Below are positions 50,667-59,281 of a DNA stretch of 64,000 nucleotides, piece after piece. Position 1 is the first letter of the stretch. Every line of letters begins with the position of its first letter. Under the pieces are notes generated by a model. That model did not search any database. It was not told where the DNA came from and saw nothing but the letters and a program-made list of their open reading frames with translations. The stretch is from an uncultured Chitinophaga sp. Its GTDB lineage: Bacteria; Bacteroidota; Bacteroidia; Chitinophagales; Chitinophagaceae. The DNA lies in the NCBI RefSeq assembly GCF_937898475.1, contig NZ_CALEJS010000010.1, forward strand, positions 297,044 through 361,043, in the 5' to 3' direction. The position numbers and the translations under genes were made by a program.

Positions 50667-52352
50667 CTACCATTTCATCAGTTTCACTACCTGCGTGCTA
50701 TTACCCTGTACCATCCGCAGGTAATAGATACCGGTGGGCAATTGTTCCAGCCCGGTTTCCCAGGTAAAATAGCCATAGCTGCCGTAGCTGGCGGCGGTGC
50801 GGTTCCTGCTTACACGGCCCATGCCGTCTATCAGCTGTAGGTGCACTGGTTCAGCAGCAGCAGATTGATAGTAAATGTTCAGCCGCGTAGTAAAAGGATT
50901 GGGAAAAACCTTGATCAGCTGACCTGCCAGCTGTTCGCGGATGTAGGCAGAATCTGCCATTTCCTGTCGCAGCAGGGAATCATACGCTACCCGGAAATTG
51001 GGAATGCCATAACCTATACGGTTATCCGGAGTGGTATAGCGGCTGGACGATGCTTTTACTGCCTGCAGTATTTCCATGTTGCTGCGGCGTGGAAAAGCCT
51101 GCCATAAACAGGCTACCAGTCCGGCTACCACCGGACAGGCATAAGAAGTGCCATTACCCGTGCCCACACTGCCATCGCTGGTGATGAAGGAAGTGCCTAC
51201 GCCTAATCCCGCTACGTCCGGTTTTACACGTCCGTCTGCCGCAGGTCCATAGCTGGAGAAGGAAGCAGGCTGCCGCTGACTGTTTACAGCGCCTACGGTG
51301 AGAACACTATCGCCATCTGCCGGGGCTAACAGGTATCTCCAGCTGATATTGCCTTCATTACCGGCAGCATTTACCACGATCATACCTTTTGCCGCTGCCA
51401 TATCTGCCGCCCGGGAAATGGCCAGGCTGTGGCCATCCATTTGCGCATAGCTATGGTTAAAGCCGGGATCATCAAAAGTGTTATAACCCAGTGAAGAAGA
51501 TATCACATCAACGCCCAGGCTGTCTGCAAATTCAGCGCCGGCGGCCCAGTTCACTTCTTCAATGGGTTGTTCGCCGCCCTCTTCTTCCGTACGCAGCAGC
51601 ACGTAGGCCGCTTCCGGTGCGGTGCCCGTCATTTCTCCCGGCAGGTTAGCCGCCAGTATGGAAAGGCAGTGAGTGCCATGATCATCATAGGCGTAAACAT
51701 CCGCCGTGTTATCAGTAAAGTTCCGGGTGGCAATGATCTGCTGCCGGTTGCGCAAGGGGGTAAAGGCGCTGCTGTTGTTGACAGAAAGAAAGCCTGCGTC
51801 AAACACGGCGATCATCATACCATCACCTTTCATGCTGCGGTGATGGAGGTATTCACCTTCATGCAGGTGGATCTGCGTATAAGCACTGCCGTAGTCCATC
51901 TCTTTGGTACCGGTTTGCCGGGCCGGCGCTTTTATAATGGGTTGCAATCGTTCCAGGTCCTCACCGGATATACGGGCGGCATTCCTGTTCACCTCCTTCA
52001 CAAAAGGTAGGGCCTGTATCTTTTGGAGGGCTTCATCATCACTGCTGCGTATCACCGCCTGGTTGGTCCAGCGCAAAGTATACAATACCTGCACATGGCC
52101 TGCCTTTAGCAGGCTGTCTATATAGGCGGGGTTTACCGGCAGGTCTGTACTGTCTATGGCAATGTGCTGCCTGGTGCGGCGTTGCAGCGCACGTTCAGAG
52201 AGGTAAGCAGCGGGTGCATCCAGGCGGTAAGGGCTGTTATGTTTATCTGTAAAAGAGATCAGGTAGCGGGGTGCCTGGGCTGATAACTGTAAACCGCTGT
52301 AAAGCAACAGGGAGGTAAGAATAAGGTATCCGGGCAGTAGAGATATTTTCAC
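50667..52352 (-). CDS. S8-family subtilisin-like protease with T9SS sorting domain
   Basis: 561 residues. A signal peptide (ends near QLSAQ) and a propeptide-like region (about 27-150) precede the peptidase domain. The triad is complete: D185 in MIAVFDAGF, H225 in YDDHGTHCLSIL and S403 in GNGTSYACPVVAG, with the oxyanion Asn in VNAAGNEGN. The C-terminal 80 residues are a type IX sorting domain (KVFPNPFTTRLNIYY, LPTGIYYLRM, VVKLMKW), so it is secreted or attached outside the cell. The only in-frame start is GTG at 52352, since a stop lies 22-24 bases upstream. It meets the methyltransferase gene 5 bp away, tail to tail. Confidence 0.93.
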   Translation of the reverse strand: MKISLLPGYLILTSLLLYSGLQLSAQAPRYLISFTDKHNSPYRLDAPAAYLSERALQRRTRQHIAIDSTDLPVNPAYIDSLLKAGHVQVLYTLRWTNQAVIRSSDDEALQKIQALPFVKEVNRNAARISGEDLERLQPIIKAPARQTGTKEMDYGSAYTQIHLHEGEYLHHRSMKGDGMMIAVFDAGFLSVNNSSAFTPLRNRQQIIATRNFTDNTADVYAYDDHGTHCLSILAANLPGEMTGTAPEAAYVLLRTEEEGGEQPIEEVNWAAGAEFADSLGVDVISSSLGYNTFDDPGFNHSYAQMDGHSLAISRAADMAAAKGMIVVNAAGNEGNISWRYLLAPADGDSVLTVGAVNSQRQPASFSSYGPAADGRVKPDVAGLGVGTSFITSDGSVGTGNGTSYACPVVAGLVACLWQAFPRRSNMEILQAVKASSSRYTTPDNRIGYGIPNFRVAYDSLLRQEMADSAYIREQLAGQLIKVFPNPFTTRLNIYYQSAAAEPVHLQLIDGMGRVSRNRTAASYGSYGYFTWETGLEQLPTGIYYLRMVQGNSTQVVKLMKW

Positions 52353-52503
52353 ACTATTTCCATCTTTTGTGTTTTAAATATAACTAAAAAGGGCCGGATA
52401 TAGATCCAGCCCTGTTCTTTTTCGGTTGTTTTTATTTGTATCACTCTCTTCCGGTATTGATAACTTCCTTTAAACACTGGCCTCTCGAAAGCACATCGCA
52501 GGT

Positions 52504-52530
52504 GCACTGCCGGTGTATTGCCGGCAGTGC
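52504..52530. other. Hairpin downstream of the GH18 gene
   Basis: GCACTGCCGG (52504-52513) pairs with CCGGCAGTGC (52521-52530) around a 7-base loop. An outer GCAGGT/ACCTGC pair (52498-52503, 52538-52543) extends it. It lies 10-55 bp after the chitinase stop on the minus strand. No T-run follows, so it may protect the mRNA 3' end or terminate weakly. Confidence 0.55.
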
Positions 52531-52552
52531 GTTTGGTACCTGCATTGGTTTT

Positions 52553-54202
52553 TTATTGGATAATGATCTTTTTGGTGTAAGTGTGGCTGCCGTTGGTAAT
52601 GGTAACCACATAGAATCCACTCGCAATATTGCTGGTGGGCACGGTGAGGGTACCGGCGTTCGCCTTATGGTAACCTACCACTTTCTTATTTACGTCCAGG
52701 ATCATTACCTGCAACGGGGCGCTGGCGTCATATTTATCCACTTTCACGGTAAAGGGACTTCCTTTTATTAGCGGGTTGGGATAGACGATAGCCGCTCCGG
52801 CAGCAGCGTTTTCAGGATCTTTTACTTTAGCGGATGTAGTGCTGGCAGCTGTTCTGGCAGCAGCGCCCACCACACCGTAGTTGAAGGTTTCCCAGCCCTG
52901 GGCCGTTGGCCTGTTGGCGGTCATGGGTTGGGTACCGTTCTCTGAAGAAACATACAGGCCATTGTATGCGCGCAGCGAAATAGTGCCGTCTGCATTGTTG
53001 ATCCAGTCAAACTGTTCCCATGCCTGGATGGTAGGCCGGTTACAATTGATGGGCGCCAGGCCGTCTTCGCAGGAAACGTACTGGCCATTATTGCCTCTCA
53101 GGGCGATCTTTCCGTTACCGGCGTCTACTACGGTAAACTGTTCCCAGCCCTGTACGGCAGGTCTGTCGCAGTTCATGGGTTCTACGCCGTTTTCAGAAGA
53201 AACATACAGGCCGTTGCTGCCTCTCAGCCAGATGGTTTGTCCAACAGGAGCAGGGCCCGGAGGATTGGGCGGGTTACCGGTGCCGCCTCTTTCCACTACT
53301 ACCTGGTTAATGGCTGTTAAAAGGGAGTTGGCGCCAGCTACGTCCTGGGACAGTTCCCATATCATGATACCGCCGCCATTGTCAAACGCCAGGTTGGTCT
53401 TGCGTTTGATGGTGGGTATGCCATTGTAGCCAACATTGCCGATCCAGTCTGCATTCGGGCTGGCGCCTCTGGCCAAAAGCTGTGCGTAGGATTCCCAGCT
53501 GGGTTTTCCGTAGAAGGGAACACCCAGGATAGCCTTCTCTTTGGGCAGTCCGCGGCCCCTCCAGTAGTTGAGGGATTGCACTGCATAGTCATAGGTAGAG
53601 TGATGAGATCCGTTTACATCGCCATCATATGCCATGATGGTCAGGAAATCCACCAAAGGAAACACGCTGCTCAGGATACTGGAGCCGCCATGCGCTACCA
53701 CGGCAGCGGTGAGCAGTTTGCCGCGGTTGTGCATCTGGGTAGACAGCGCAGACATCAGCGCTACATAGTTGTTGGCAGAAGCGCCGTCATTAGGATATTC
53801 CCAGTCAATATCCACACCGTCAAGATTGTACTGGTTTACAAAATTGACCATGTTATTTACAAAATTGTTACGGTAGGTGCTGTTGGCAGCCAGGCTTTCA
53901 AAGCCGCTGTCGTCGGCGTTGTTCCAGCCGCCTACAGAGATCATCACTTTCACGCCTCTGGCATGGGCAGTGCTCACCAGGCTTTGCAGCTTGGAAGGGT
54001 TAGGTGTACCCTGCAGTCCGCCGGTAGTAGTAGGTAACAGGAACGCATAATTGATGTGTGTCAGTTTGCTGTACTGCACATCACTTACGTTACCAGCCCA
54101 CGAAGGCAGATAGCCCACTACTTTAAACTGGGCAAAAGCCTGGCAGGATGCCAGGACCAGGATAAGCAGCATCAGTGCTTTGTTCAATAGAGTTTTTTTC
54201 AT
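52553..54202 (-). CDS. GH18 chitinase with fascin-like repeats and T9SS sorting domain
   Basis: 549 residues. A signal peptide (cut near AFAQ) is followed by a GH18 catalytic barrel (about 26-300). The active-site motif is LDGVDIDWEYP, with the acid Glu at 135, and VKVMISVGGWNN is the second family motif. Next come three fascin-like beta-trefoil units (about 320-445, each with NGLYVSSENG- and WEQF-type words) and a type IX sorting domain (VYPNPLIKGSPFTVKVDKYD to TKKIIIQ). It cleaves chitin or related beta-1,4-GlcNAc polymers outside the cell. It lies 83 bp after the GH5 gene with the same architecture. Confidence 0.93.
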   Translation of the reverse strand: MKKTLLNKALMLLILVLASCQAFAQFKVVGYLPSWAGNVSDVQYSKLTHINYAFLLPTTTGGLQGTPNPSKLQSLVSTAHARGVKVMISVGGWNNADDSGFESLAANSTYRNNFVNNMVNFVNQYNLDGVDIDWEYPNDGASANNYVALMSALSTQMHNRGKLLTAAVVAHGGSSILSSVFPLVDFLTIMAYDGDVNGSHHSTYDYAVQSLNYWRGRGLPKEKAILGVPFYGKPSWESYAQLLARGASPNADWIGNVGYNGIPTIKRKTNLAFDNGGGIMIWELSQDVAGANSLLTAINQVVVERGGTGNPPNPPGPAPVGQTIWLRGSNGLYVSSENGVEPMNCDRPAVQGWEQFTVVDAGNGKIALRGNNGQYVSCEDGLAPINCNRPTIQAWEQFDWINNADGTISLRAYNGLYVSSENGTQPMTANRPTAQGWETFNYGVVGAAARTAASTTSAKVKDPENAAAGAAIVYPNPLIKGSPFTVKVDKYDASAPLQVMILDVNKKVVGYHKANAGTLTVPTSNIASGFYVVTITNGSHTYTKKIIIQ

Positions 54203-54243
54203 GATGACGATGGTTTGATGATGAAATAGGATATGGAAGAGAG

Positions 54244-54273
54244 TGCGCAGCCGCGTGGCAGTGCGGCTGCGCA
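54244..54273. other. Strong hairpin between GH5 and GH18 genes
   Basis: TGCGCAGCCGC (54244-54254) pairs perfectly with GCGGCTGCGCA (54263-54273) around an 8-base loop, in the 83-bp gap between the two enzymes. There is no T-run. It could set the relative amounts of the two enzymes through mRNA processing or partial termination. Confidence 0.6.
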
Positions 54274-54285
54274 GCTGATTGACAG

Positions 54286-56319
54286 TTATTGGATGATAAT
54301 TTTCCTGTTGCAGGTACGCGGGCCGTTCGTGACGCTCACTACATAAAAGCCGCTGGCAATATTATGCGTGGGCACCGTAATGGTACCTGCTTGTGCTTTA
54401 TGATAAGCCACTACTTTCTTGTTCACATCAATGAGTACCACCTGTACCGGTGAGCCGGCGTCGTACTGATCCACCTTAACGGTGAAGCTGCCATCTTTCA
54501 CTACCGGGTTCGGGTACAGGGAGATGGAAACGTTTGCACTGTTGTCCGTTTTTTTGACAGACGCAGTGCTGGTGGTCCTGGCCGCAGCGTCCGCAAAGCC
54601 GTAGTTGAAAGCTTCCCATCCCTGGATAGAAGGCCTGTTGCAGTTCATCGGTTGTTCTCCGTTTTCAGAAGAAACGTACATACCGTTGTTGCCTCTCAGG
54701 GAGATCTTGCCATCTGCATTTACCATCCAGTCAAATCTTTCCCAGTCCTGTATTGTGGGCCTGTTACAATTCATAGGCTGTTCGCCGTTCTCTGAGGAAA
54801 CGTACATACCATTACTGCCCTGCAGTGCGATCTTACCGTTGCCTGCGTCTACTACCAGGAATTGTTCCCATCCCTGGACGGCTGGCCGGTTGCAATTCAT
54901 AGGCTGTGTGCCGTTCTCAGAAGAAACAAACTGACCGTTGAATCCCTGCAGCCAGATAGTGCGGCCTATAGGGCCCTGTGAAGGGGGAGGCGTAATGCCC
55001 GGTGCAACAGCAGCGATGGTACCGTTATTCTTCACGTTGTTCACAAATTTGATGTTATTCAGTACAGCGGCCATATTGGCTGCGCCATCCATCAGGTAAG
55101 GAGGATTGATGCGCAGCAGGGCTGCGTTCTCCTGTGCGTCGGTACGTTTGTAGGTCCAGTGGCACCAGCCGATGCCTTTGCTGTTAAGCGCGCGGATGTT
55201 CTCACTCAGCCAGGCGTTGTTATTCTCGCCGGTTTCGCCTACCCATACAGGTACATTGTGCCGGGCGCGGAAATTCACGAGGTTGGCGATCTTGCTGACC
55301 TGGTTAGGGTCGGCATCTGTTTCAGTAGTAGAATTAGTAAGCCAGTAGCGGTGTGCGTTATAAACCAGGTTAGACCGGTTGGTGAAAGTAAAGGGTTCCA
55401 TGTAATTGTAGTTGTTGCCAAACCCGTTGCCTTCTATCATCAGCAGGTGGTTGTCTCCCTGTGCACGGATGGCGTTGATCAGCCGCTCAAACAGGTCGTG
55501 TATCCAGCGGTTGTCCGGTACATTGTTCGGCTCATTGATCAGGTCATAGAAGGCAATACCGTCGTTGTTGATATAGCGGGCAGAGAGGCGTTGCCACAGG
55601 CGGACGGTAATGTCTTTGTAGATGCTCCTGTTCCACAGGTCATTACCTACCAGTGCATCAGAGATGTTGGCGTCTGTGCCCTGTGAACCGGGGGCGGCGT
55701 GCAGGTCAAGAATGACGTACATGTTGTTGGCGGCCGTCCATTTCAGCAGGCTGTCAATGGTGCGGAAACCTTCGAGGCTGGGATCGTTGAACAGCTGGTT
55801 GTTGTTGTACCAGGTGGTCAGCGAGTTCACATAGTTGTTGTAATTGCCGGAGTTGCGGGCAACGCTGTTGCGTACGGCACGCTGGCTGGCTGTGAGGAAC
55901 AGTTCATAGTGCATGGGCAGACGTACACAGTTGAAGCCCAGGGAGGCCAGGTAGTCTATATCTGCCCTGGTAATGAAATGATCTCTCCAGCTTTGGTAAA
56001 AGGCTTCTACCGCAGCGTCAGACTGTCCCTGGTCATACAGTCTTTTTTTGATAGACCACTGTGTACCGCCGCCGCTGAAGGAGGGCTTGATCATATACCC
56101 TTCCTGCAGCAGCCAGCCGCCAAGGCCTACGCCTTTCAGGATCACCTCCTGGTTGCTGGCATTTACAATACGCGGACCGTCTGCCCGAAGGCGGCTAAGC
56201 TGGGCGCTGGCGGTATTGACCAGGCATAATGCCAGCAGCATGAACAATAAAGCAAAAGGGAAAAGATTGCTGACACGACATCGCTGATGTCGCGCATACA
56301 TTGTGACGCGGTTCTTCAT
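54286..56319 (-). CDS. GH5-family glycoside hydrolase with fascin-like repeats and T9SS sorting domain
   Basis: 677 residues. A long signal peptide (hydrophobic core FPFALLFMLLALCLV, cut near ASAQ) precedes a GH5-type barrel (about 41-435). The acid/base Glu is E263 in FYDLINEPNN and the nucleophile is E362 in VPVWVGETGENN. GVGLGGWLLQEGYM is typical of the exo-beta-1,3-glucanase/cellulase branch. Three fascin-like units (about 455-580) and a type IX sorting domain (LYPNPVVKDGSFTVKVDQYD to NRKIIIQ) follow. The likely target is a beta-glucan in fungal or plant walls, and this is not certain. The tail modules closely match those of the GH18 enzyme. Confidence 0.9.
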   Translation of the reverse strand: MKNRVTMYARHQRCRVSNLFPFALLFMLLALCLVNTASAQLSRLRADGPRIVNASNQEVILKGVGLGGWLLQEGYMIKPSFSGGGTQWSIKKRLYDQGQSDAAVEAFYQSWRDHFITRADIDYLASLGFNCVRLPMHYELFLTASQRAVRNSVARNSGNYNNYVNSLTTWYNNNQLFNDPSLEGFRTIDSLLKWTAANNMYVILDLHAAPGSQGTDANISDALVGNDLWNRSIYKDITVRLWQRLSARYINNDGIAFYDLINEPNNVPDNRWIHDLFERLINAIRAQGDNHLLMIEGNGFGNNYNYMEPFTFTNRSNLVYNAHRYWLTNSTTETDADPNQVSKIANLVNFRARHNVPVWVGETGENNNAWLSENIRALNSKGIGWCHWTYKRTDAQENAALLRINPPYLMDGAANMAAVLNNIKFVNNVKNNGTIAAVAPGITPPPSQGPIGRTIWLQGFNGQFVSSENGTQPMNCNRPAVQGWEQFLVVDAGNGKIALQGSNGMYVSSENGEQPMNCNRPTIQDWERFDWMVNADGKISLRGNNGMYVSSENGEQPMNCNRPSIQGWEAFNYGFADAAARTTSTASVKKTDNSANVSISLYPNPVVKDGSFTVKVDQYDAGSPVQVVLIDVNKKVVAYHKAQAGTITVPTHNIASGFYVVSVTNGPRTCNRKIIIQ

Positions 56320-56453
56320 AGAGGGTTTTCGGTTTTAATTTATAATGGTTATGCTTCCTTTTCAGGACGCTAGTAGTCGTACAAAATTAAATTTAGTACC
56401 ACCCCCTATGAGCAATTACGGAAAAAATAAGGAAAAATCTGATATGTATATGA

Positions 56454-57545
56454 TCACATCCGCTGGATAATGCCGCCGCCTATTACGTCGTCTCCTTCAT
56501 AGAATACGGCAGACTGACCGGGGGCAATGCCCTTTACCTGTTCGTAAAAACGCACTTTTACCTGCCCGTTCTCATTATACAGGTTGCTCAGCGCGCCTTT
56601 GTCCTTGTAACGGATCTTGGTAGTGGCTTCCAGGCCTTCCGGAATATGATCGTATTTGATGTAGTTAATGCCGGATACCGTCATTTCACTCTTCTGCAGG
56701 TCTTCTTCTTCGCCCAGTACCACGGTATTGGTTTCGGGGATGATGCCTGTTACATAGATGGGGCGGCCCAGGGCAATATCCAGCCCTTTACGCTGCCCTA
56801 CGGTATAAAAGGGATAACCTTTATGCTGGCCAACAATAGTGCCGTCTTTCAGCACAAAATTGCCGCCGTTCACGCTTTCTTCCAGGCCGCTGACCCGGCG
56901 TTTCAGGAAACCACGGTAGTCGTTATCAGGCACAAAGCAGATCTCGTAGCTTTCCGCCTTTTTAGCCAGTTCGGGGTAACCGAAGTCGAACGCCATCTGG
57001 CGGATTTCCGTTTTGCGGTACTGGCCCAGCGGGAGCAGGGTACGCGCCAGCACGTCCTGCTGAAGGCCCCACAGCACATAGCTCTGGTCTTTCAGCTCGT
57101 CAATGCCTTTGCTGATTACATAACGGCCATTATGTTCGCGCACCTGGCCGTAGTGCCCGGTGGCAATAAAGGCACAGTCCATCGCGTCTGCCCTTTTCAG
57201 CAGCGCCCTCCATTTTATATGGGTATTGCACAGCACGCAGGGGTTGGGAGTGCGGCCGGCCAGGTATTCATCTACAAAATTATTGATCACAAAATCCCCG
57301 AACTCATCCCGGATGTCCAGCACAAAGTGAGGGAAACCGTGATGCACGGCAGCTGCACGCGCATCGTTGAAAGAATCGAGGTTGCAGCAGCCAGTCTCTT
57401 TTTTGCTGGAGCCGGAGGAAGCATAATCCCAGGTCTTCATGGTAATCCCCACCACTTCATACCCCTGTTCGTGTAACATCAGGGCGGTTACCGTACTGTC
57501 TATGCCACCGCTCATTGCTACCAGCACTTTACCGTGTCTGCTCAT
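56454..57545 (-). CDS. mnmA: tRNA-specific 2-thiouridylase MnmA
   Basis: 363 residues. It thiolates U34 of tRNA-Lys, -Glu and -Gln with ATP and a persulfide relay. The PP-loop is VAMSGGIDSTVTALML. The two catalytic cysteines are in NPCVLCNTHIKW and SYEICFVPDNDY. ATGHYGQVREHNGRY and PFYTVGQRKGLDIALGRPIY are family motifs. The -7 box TAACTTTG lies at 57572-57565, giving a leader of about 15-20 bases. It is a single gene. Confidence 0.96.
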   Translation of the reverse strand: MSRHGKVLVAMSGGIDSTVTALMLHEQGYEVVGITMKTWDYASSGSSKKETGCCNLDSFNDARAAAVHHGFPHFVLDIRDEFGDFVINNFVDEYLAGRTPNPCVLCNTHIKWRALLKRADAMDCAFIATGHYGQVREHNGRYVISKGIDELKDQSYVLWGLQQDVLARTLLPLGQYRKTEIRQMAFDFGYPELAKKAESYEICFVPDNDYRGFLKRRVSGLEESVNGGNFVLKDGTIVGQHKGYPFYTVGQRKGLDIALGRPIYVTGIIPETNTVVLGEEEDLQKSEMTVSGINYIKYDHIPEGLEATTKIRYKDKGALSNLYNENGQVKVRFYEQVKGIAPGQSAVFYEGDDVIGGGIIQRM

Positions 57546-57564
57546 ATTAAATACATTAAGGCTG

Positions 57565-57572
57565 CAAAGTTA
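57565..57572 (-). promoter_or_regulatory. -7 box of mnmA
   Basis: TAACTTTG on the minus strand matches TAnnTTTG, 19 bases before the ATG at 57545. No clear -33 partner. Confidence 0.5.
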
Positions 57573-57737
57573 GTGAAAATCCTGCCATTGGCTGCGGTGG
57601 GATATTGATACTGCTGATAGCGGTATAGAGAAGGGCTATAGAAAAAGGAACCGCTTTTTTTACTGCATTTACTATAAAATCTTAAAAGGTAAGCTTATAT
57701 TTATTGGGTAAAGCATTAAATATTATAAATTAGTTCC

Positions 57738-59249
57738 ATGTTACCTGTACTAGACAAAGCCTATGTGGCCAGGCATCCGGATCTGGCAGTTTCCAGCGAA
57801 TATTTCAGCTATCCCGAGAAGATACTTCAGTTTGGTACGGGCGTGTTGTTAAGAGGCCTGGTAGATTACCTGGTAGACAAAGCCAACAAACAGGGCATCT
57901 TTAAGGGCAGGGTGATAGTGGTAAAATCTACAGACGGGCCGGTGACTGAATTCTCCAGCCAGGATCATCTCTACACTACGCATATCAAGGGAGTGGCCCA
58001 GGGAGAGCTGGTTAATCAAACCCTGGTGAACGCTTCTATTAGCCGTGTTTTGCAATCGAATGCAGATTGGGCGGAGGTATTAGCGGCTGTCCATCAACCT
58101 GGTTTGCAGGTGATTATATCCAATACAACCGAGGTGGGCATCCAGTATGTGGAAGAAAAAATCGACAATAGTGTGCCGGCTTCCTATCCGGGCAAACTGC
58201 TGGCGGTGTTGTGGGAGCGGTACCAGCATTTTAAAGGCAGCACGGGCACTGGTTTCGTGATCGTGCCTACAGAGCTGGTGGTGGATAATGGCCACCTGTT
58301 GCAGGAGATCACGCTAAGGCTCGCCGCCTTTAACCAGCTGCCGGAAGCTTTTGTGCAATGGGTGAAGACAGAGAACCGTTTCTGCAATTCACTGGTAGAC
58401 CGTATTGTACCGGGTAAACCCCGTGAGCTGGAAACGCTTCAGCAGCAGGCAGGATATACAGACAATCTCTGGATCGATGCGGAGCCTTTCCTGTTATGGG
58501 CAATAGAAGGAGACGCCTATATACAGCAGGTGCTGTCTTTCCACCAGGCAGATGACCGTATGCTGATCGCGCCCAGCATCACGCCTTATCGTGAACAGAA
58601 ACTGCGCATACTGAACGGCAGTCATACCATATCGGTACCGCTGGGTTTCCTTGGAGGGCTCAACACTGTGTATGAATGTATGGAACACACATATATGCGT
58701 TCTTTTTTCCGGGCAGTAGTGCTGGAAGAGATATTACCAACGATACAGGATATTTGTCCGCAGGCAGATATCTTTGCCCGGGATGTGCTGGATCGCTTTG
58801 CCAATCCCTATATTGCACACAAGCTGATCAGCATAACATTCCAGGAAAGCGCCAAGATGAACGCCCGTAACCTGCGCACATTCCTGCGCTATTACGAACG
58901 GTATAAAGCCCTGCCACAAGCTATGTGCCTGGGTTTCGCAGCCATGCTGCTGTTCCTGCGGCCGGTTAAGGAGGAGGGAGGCAGATATTACGGCGCCAGG
59001 GGTGCGGAGCATTATCTTATTACCGATGACAATGCAGCTGTATTTGCCGGCTACTGGAAAGCAGTGGATACGGCGAACACTACAACGATAACGGAATTTG
59101 TGCAGCAGGTGTGTGCCGACAGTAAGCTATGGGAAGCAGATCTTAACCAGCTGCCAGGCTTTACAGCAGTGGTAGCGGGGCACCTCACCGGCATGCTGCA
59201 GGAAGGTGCGCTTGCCTATGCAACCGGCCTGCAAAAGGCAGTTAGATAG
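57738..59249 (+). CDS. uxaB: Tagaturonate reductase
   Basis: 503 residues of the mannitol/altronate dehydrogenase family. It reduces D-tagaturonate to D-altronate with NADH in galacturonate breakdown. Motifs: KILQFGTGVLLRGLVDYLVD (nucleotide-binding start), GLQVIISNTTEVGIQYVEEK, FVIVPTELVVDNGHLL, WIDAEPFLLWAIEGD and KLRILNGSHTISVPLGFLGG. It is the first gene of a five-gene co-directional set. The 192-bp region before it shows no TAnnTTTG box and no regulator gene. Confidence 0.92.
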   Translation: MLPVLDKAYVARHPDLAVSSEYFSYPEKILQFGTGVLLRGLVDYLVDKANKQGIFKGRVIVVKSTDGPVTEFSSQDHLYTTHIKGVAQGELVNQTLVNASISRVLQSNADWAEVLAAVHQPGLQVIISNTTEVGIQYVEEKIDNSVPASYPGKLLAVLWERYQHFKGSTGTGFVIVPTELVVDNGHLLQEITLRLAAFNQLPEAFVQWVKTENRFCNSLVDRIVPGKPRELETLQQQAGYTDNLWIDAEPFLLWAIEGDAYIQQVLSFHQADDRMLIAPSITPYREQKLRILNGSHTISVPLGFLGGLNTVYECMEHTYMRSFFRAVVLEEILPTIQDICPQADIFARDVLDRFANPYIAHKLISITFQESAKMNARNLRTFLRYYERYKALPQAMCLGFAAMLLFLRPVKEEGGRYYGARGAEHYLITDDNAAVFAGYWKAVDTANTTTITEFVQQVCADSKLWEADLNQLPGFTAVVAGHLTGMLQEGALAYATGLQKAVR

Positions 59250-59281
59250 TATGGTACTTTCACGTTTATGAAGCAACAGAT

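Noticed and set aside
56646..57476. 276-codon frame opposite mnmA
   Set aside because: Shadow of the MnmA gene, with no start context or domain.
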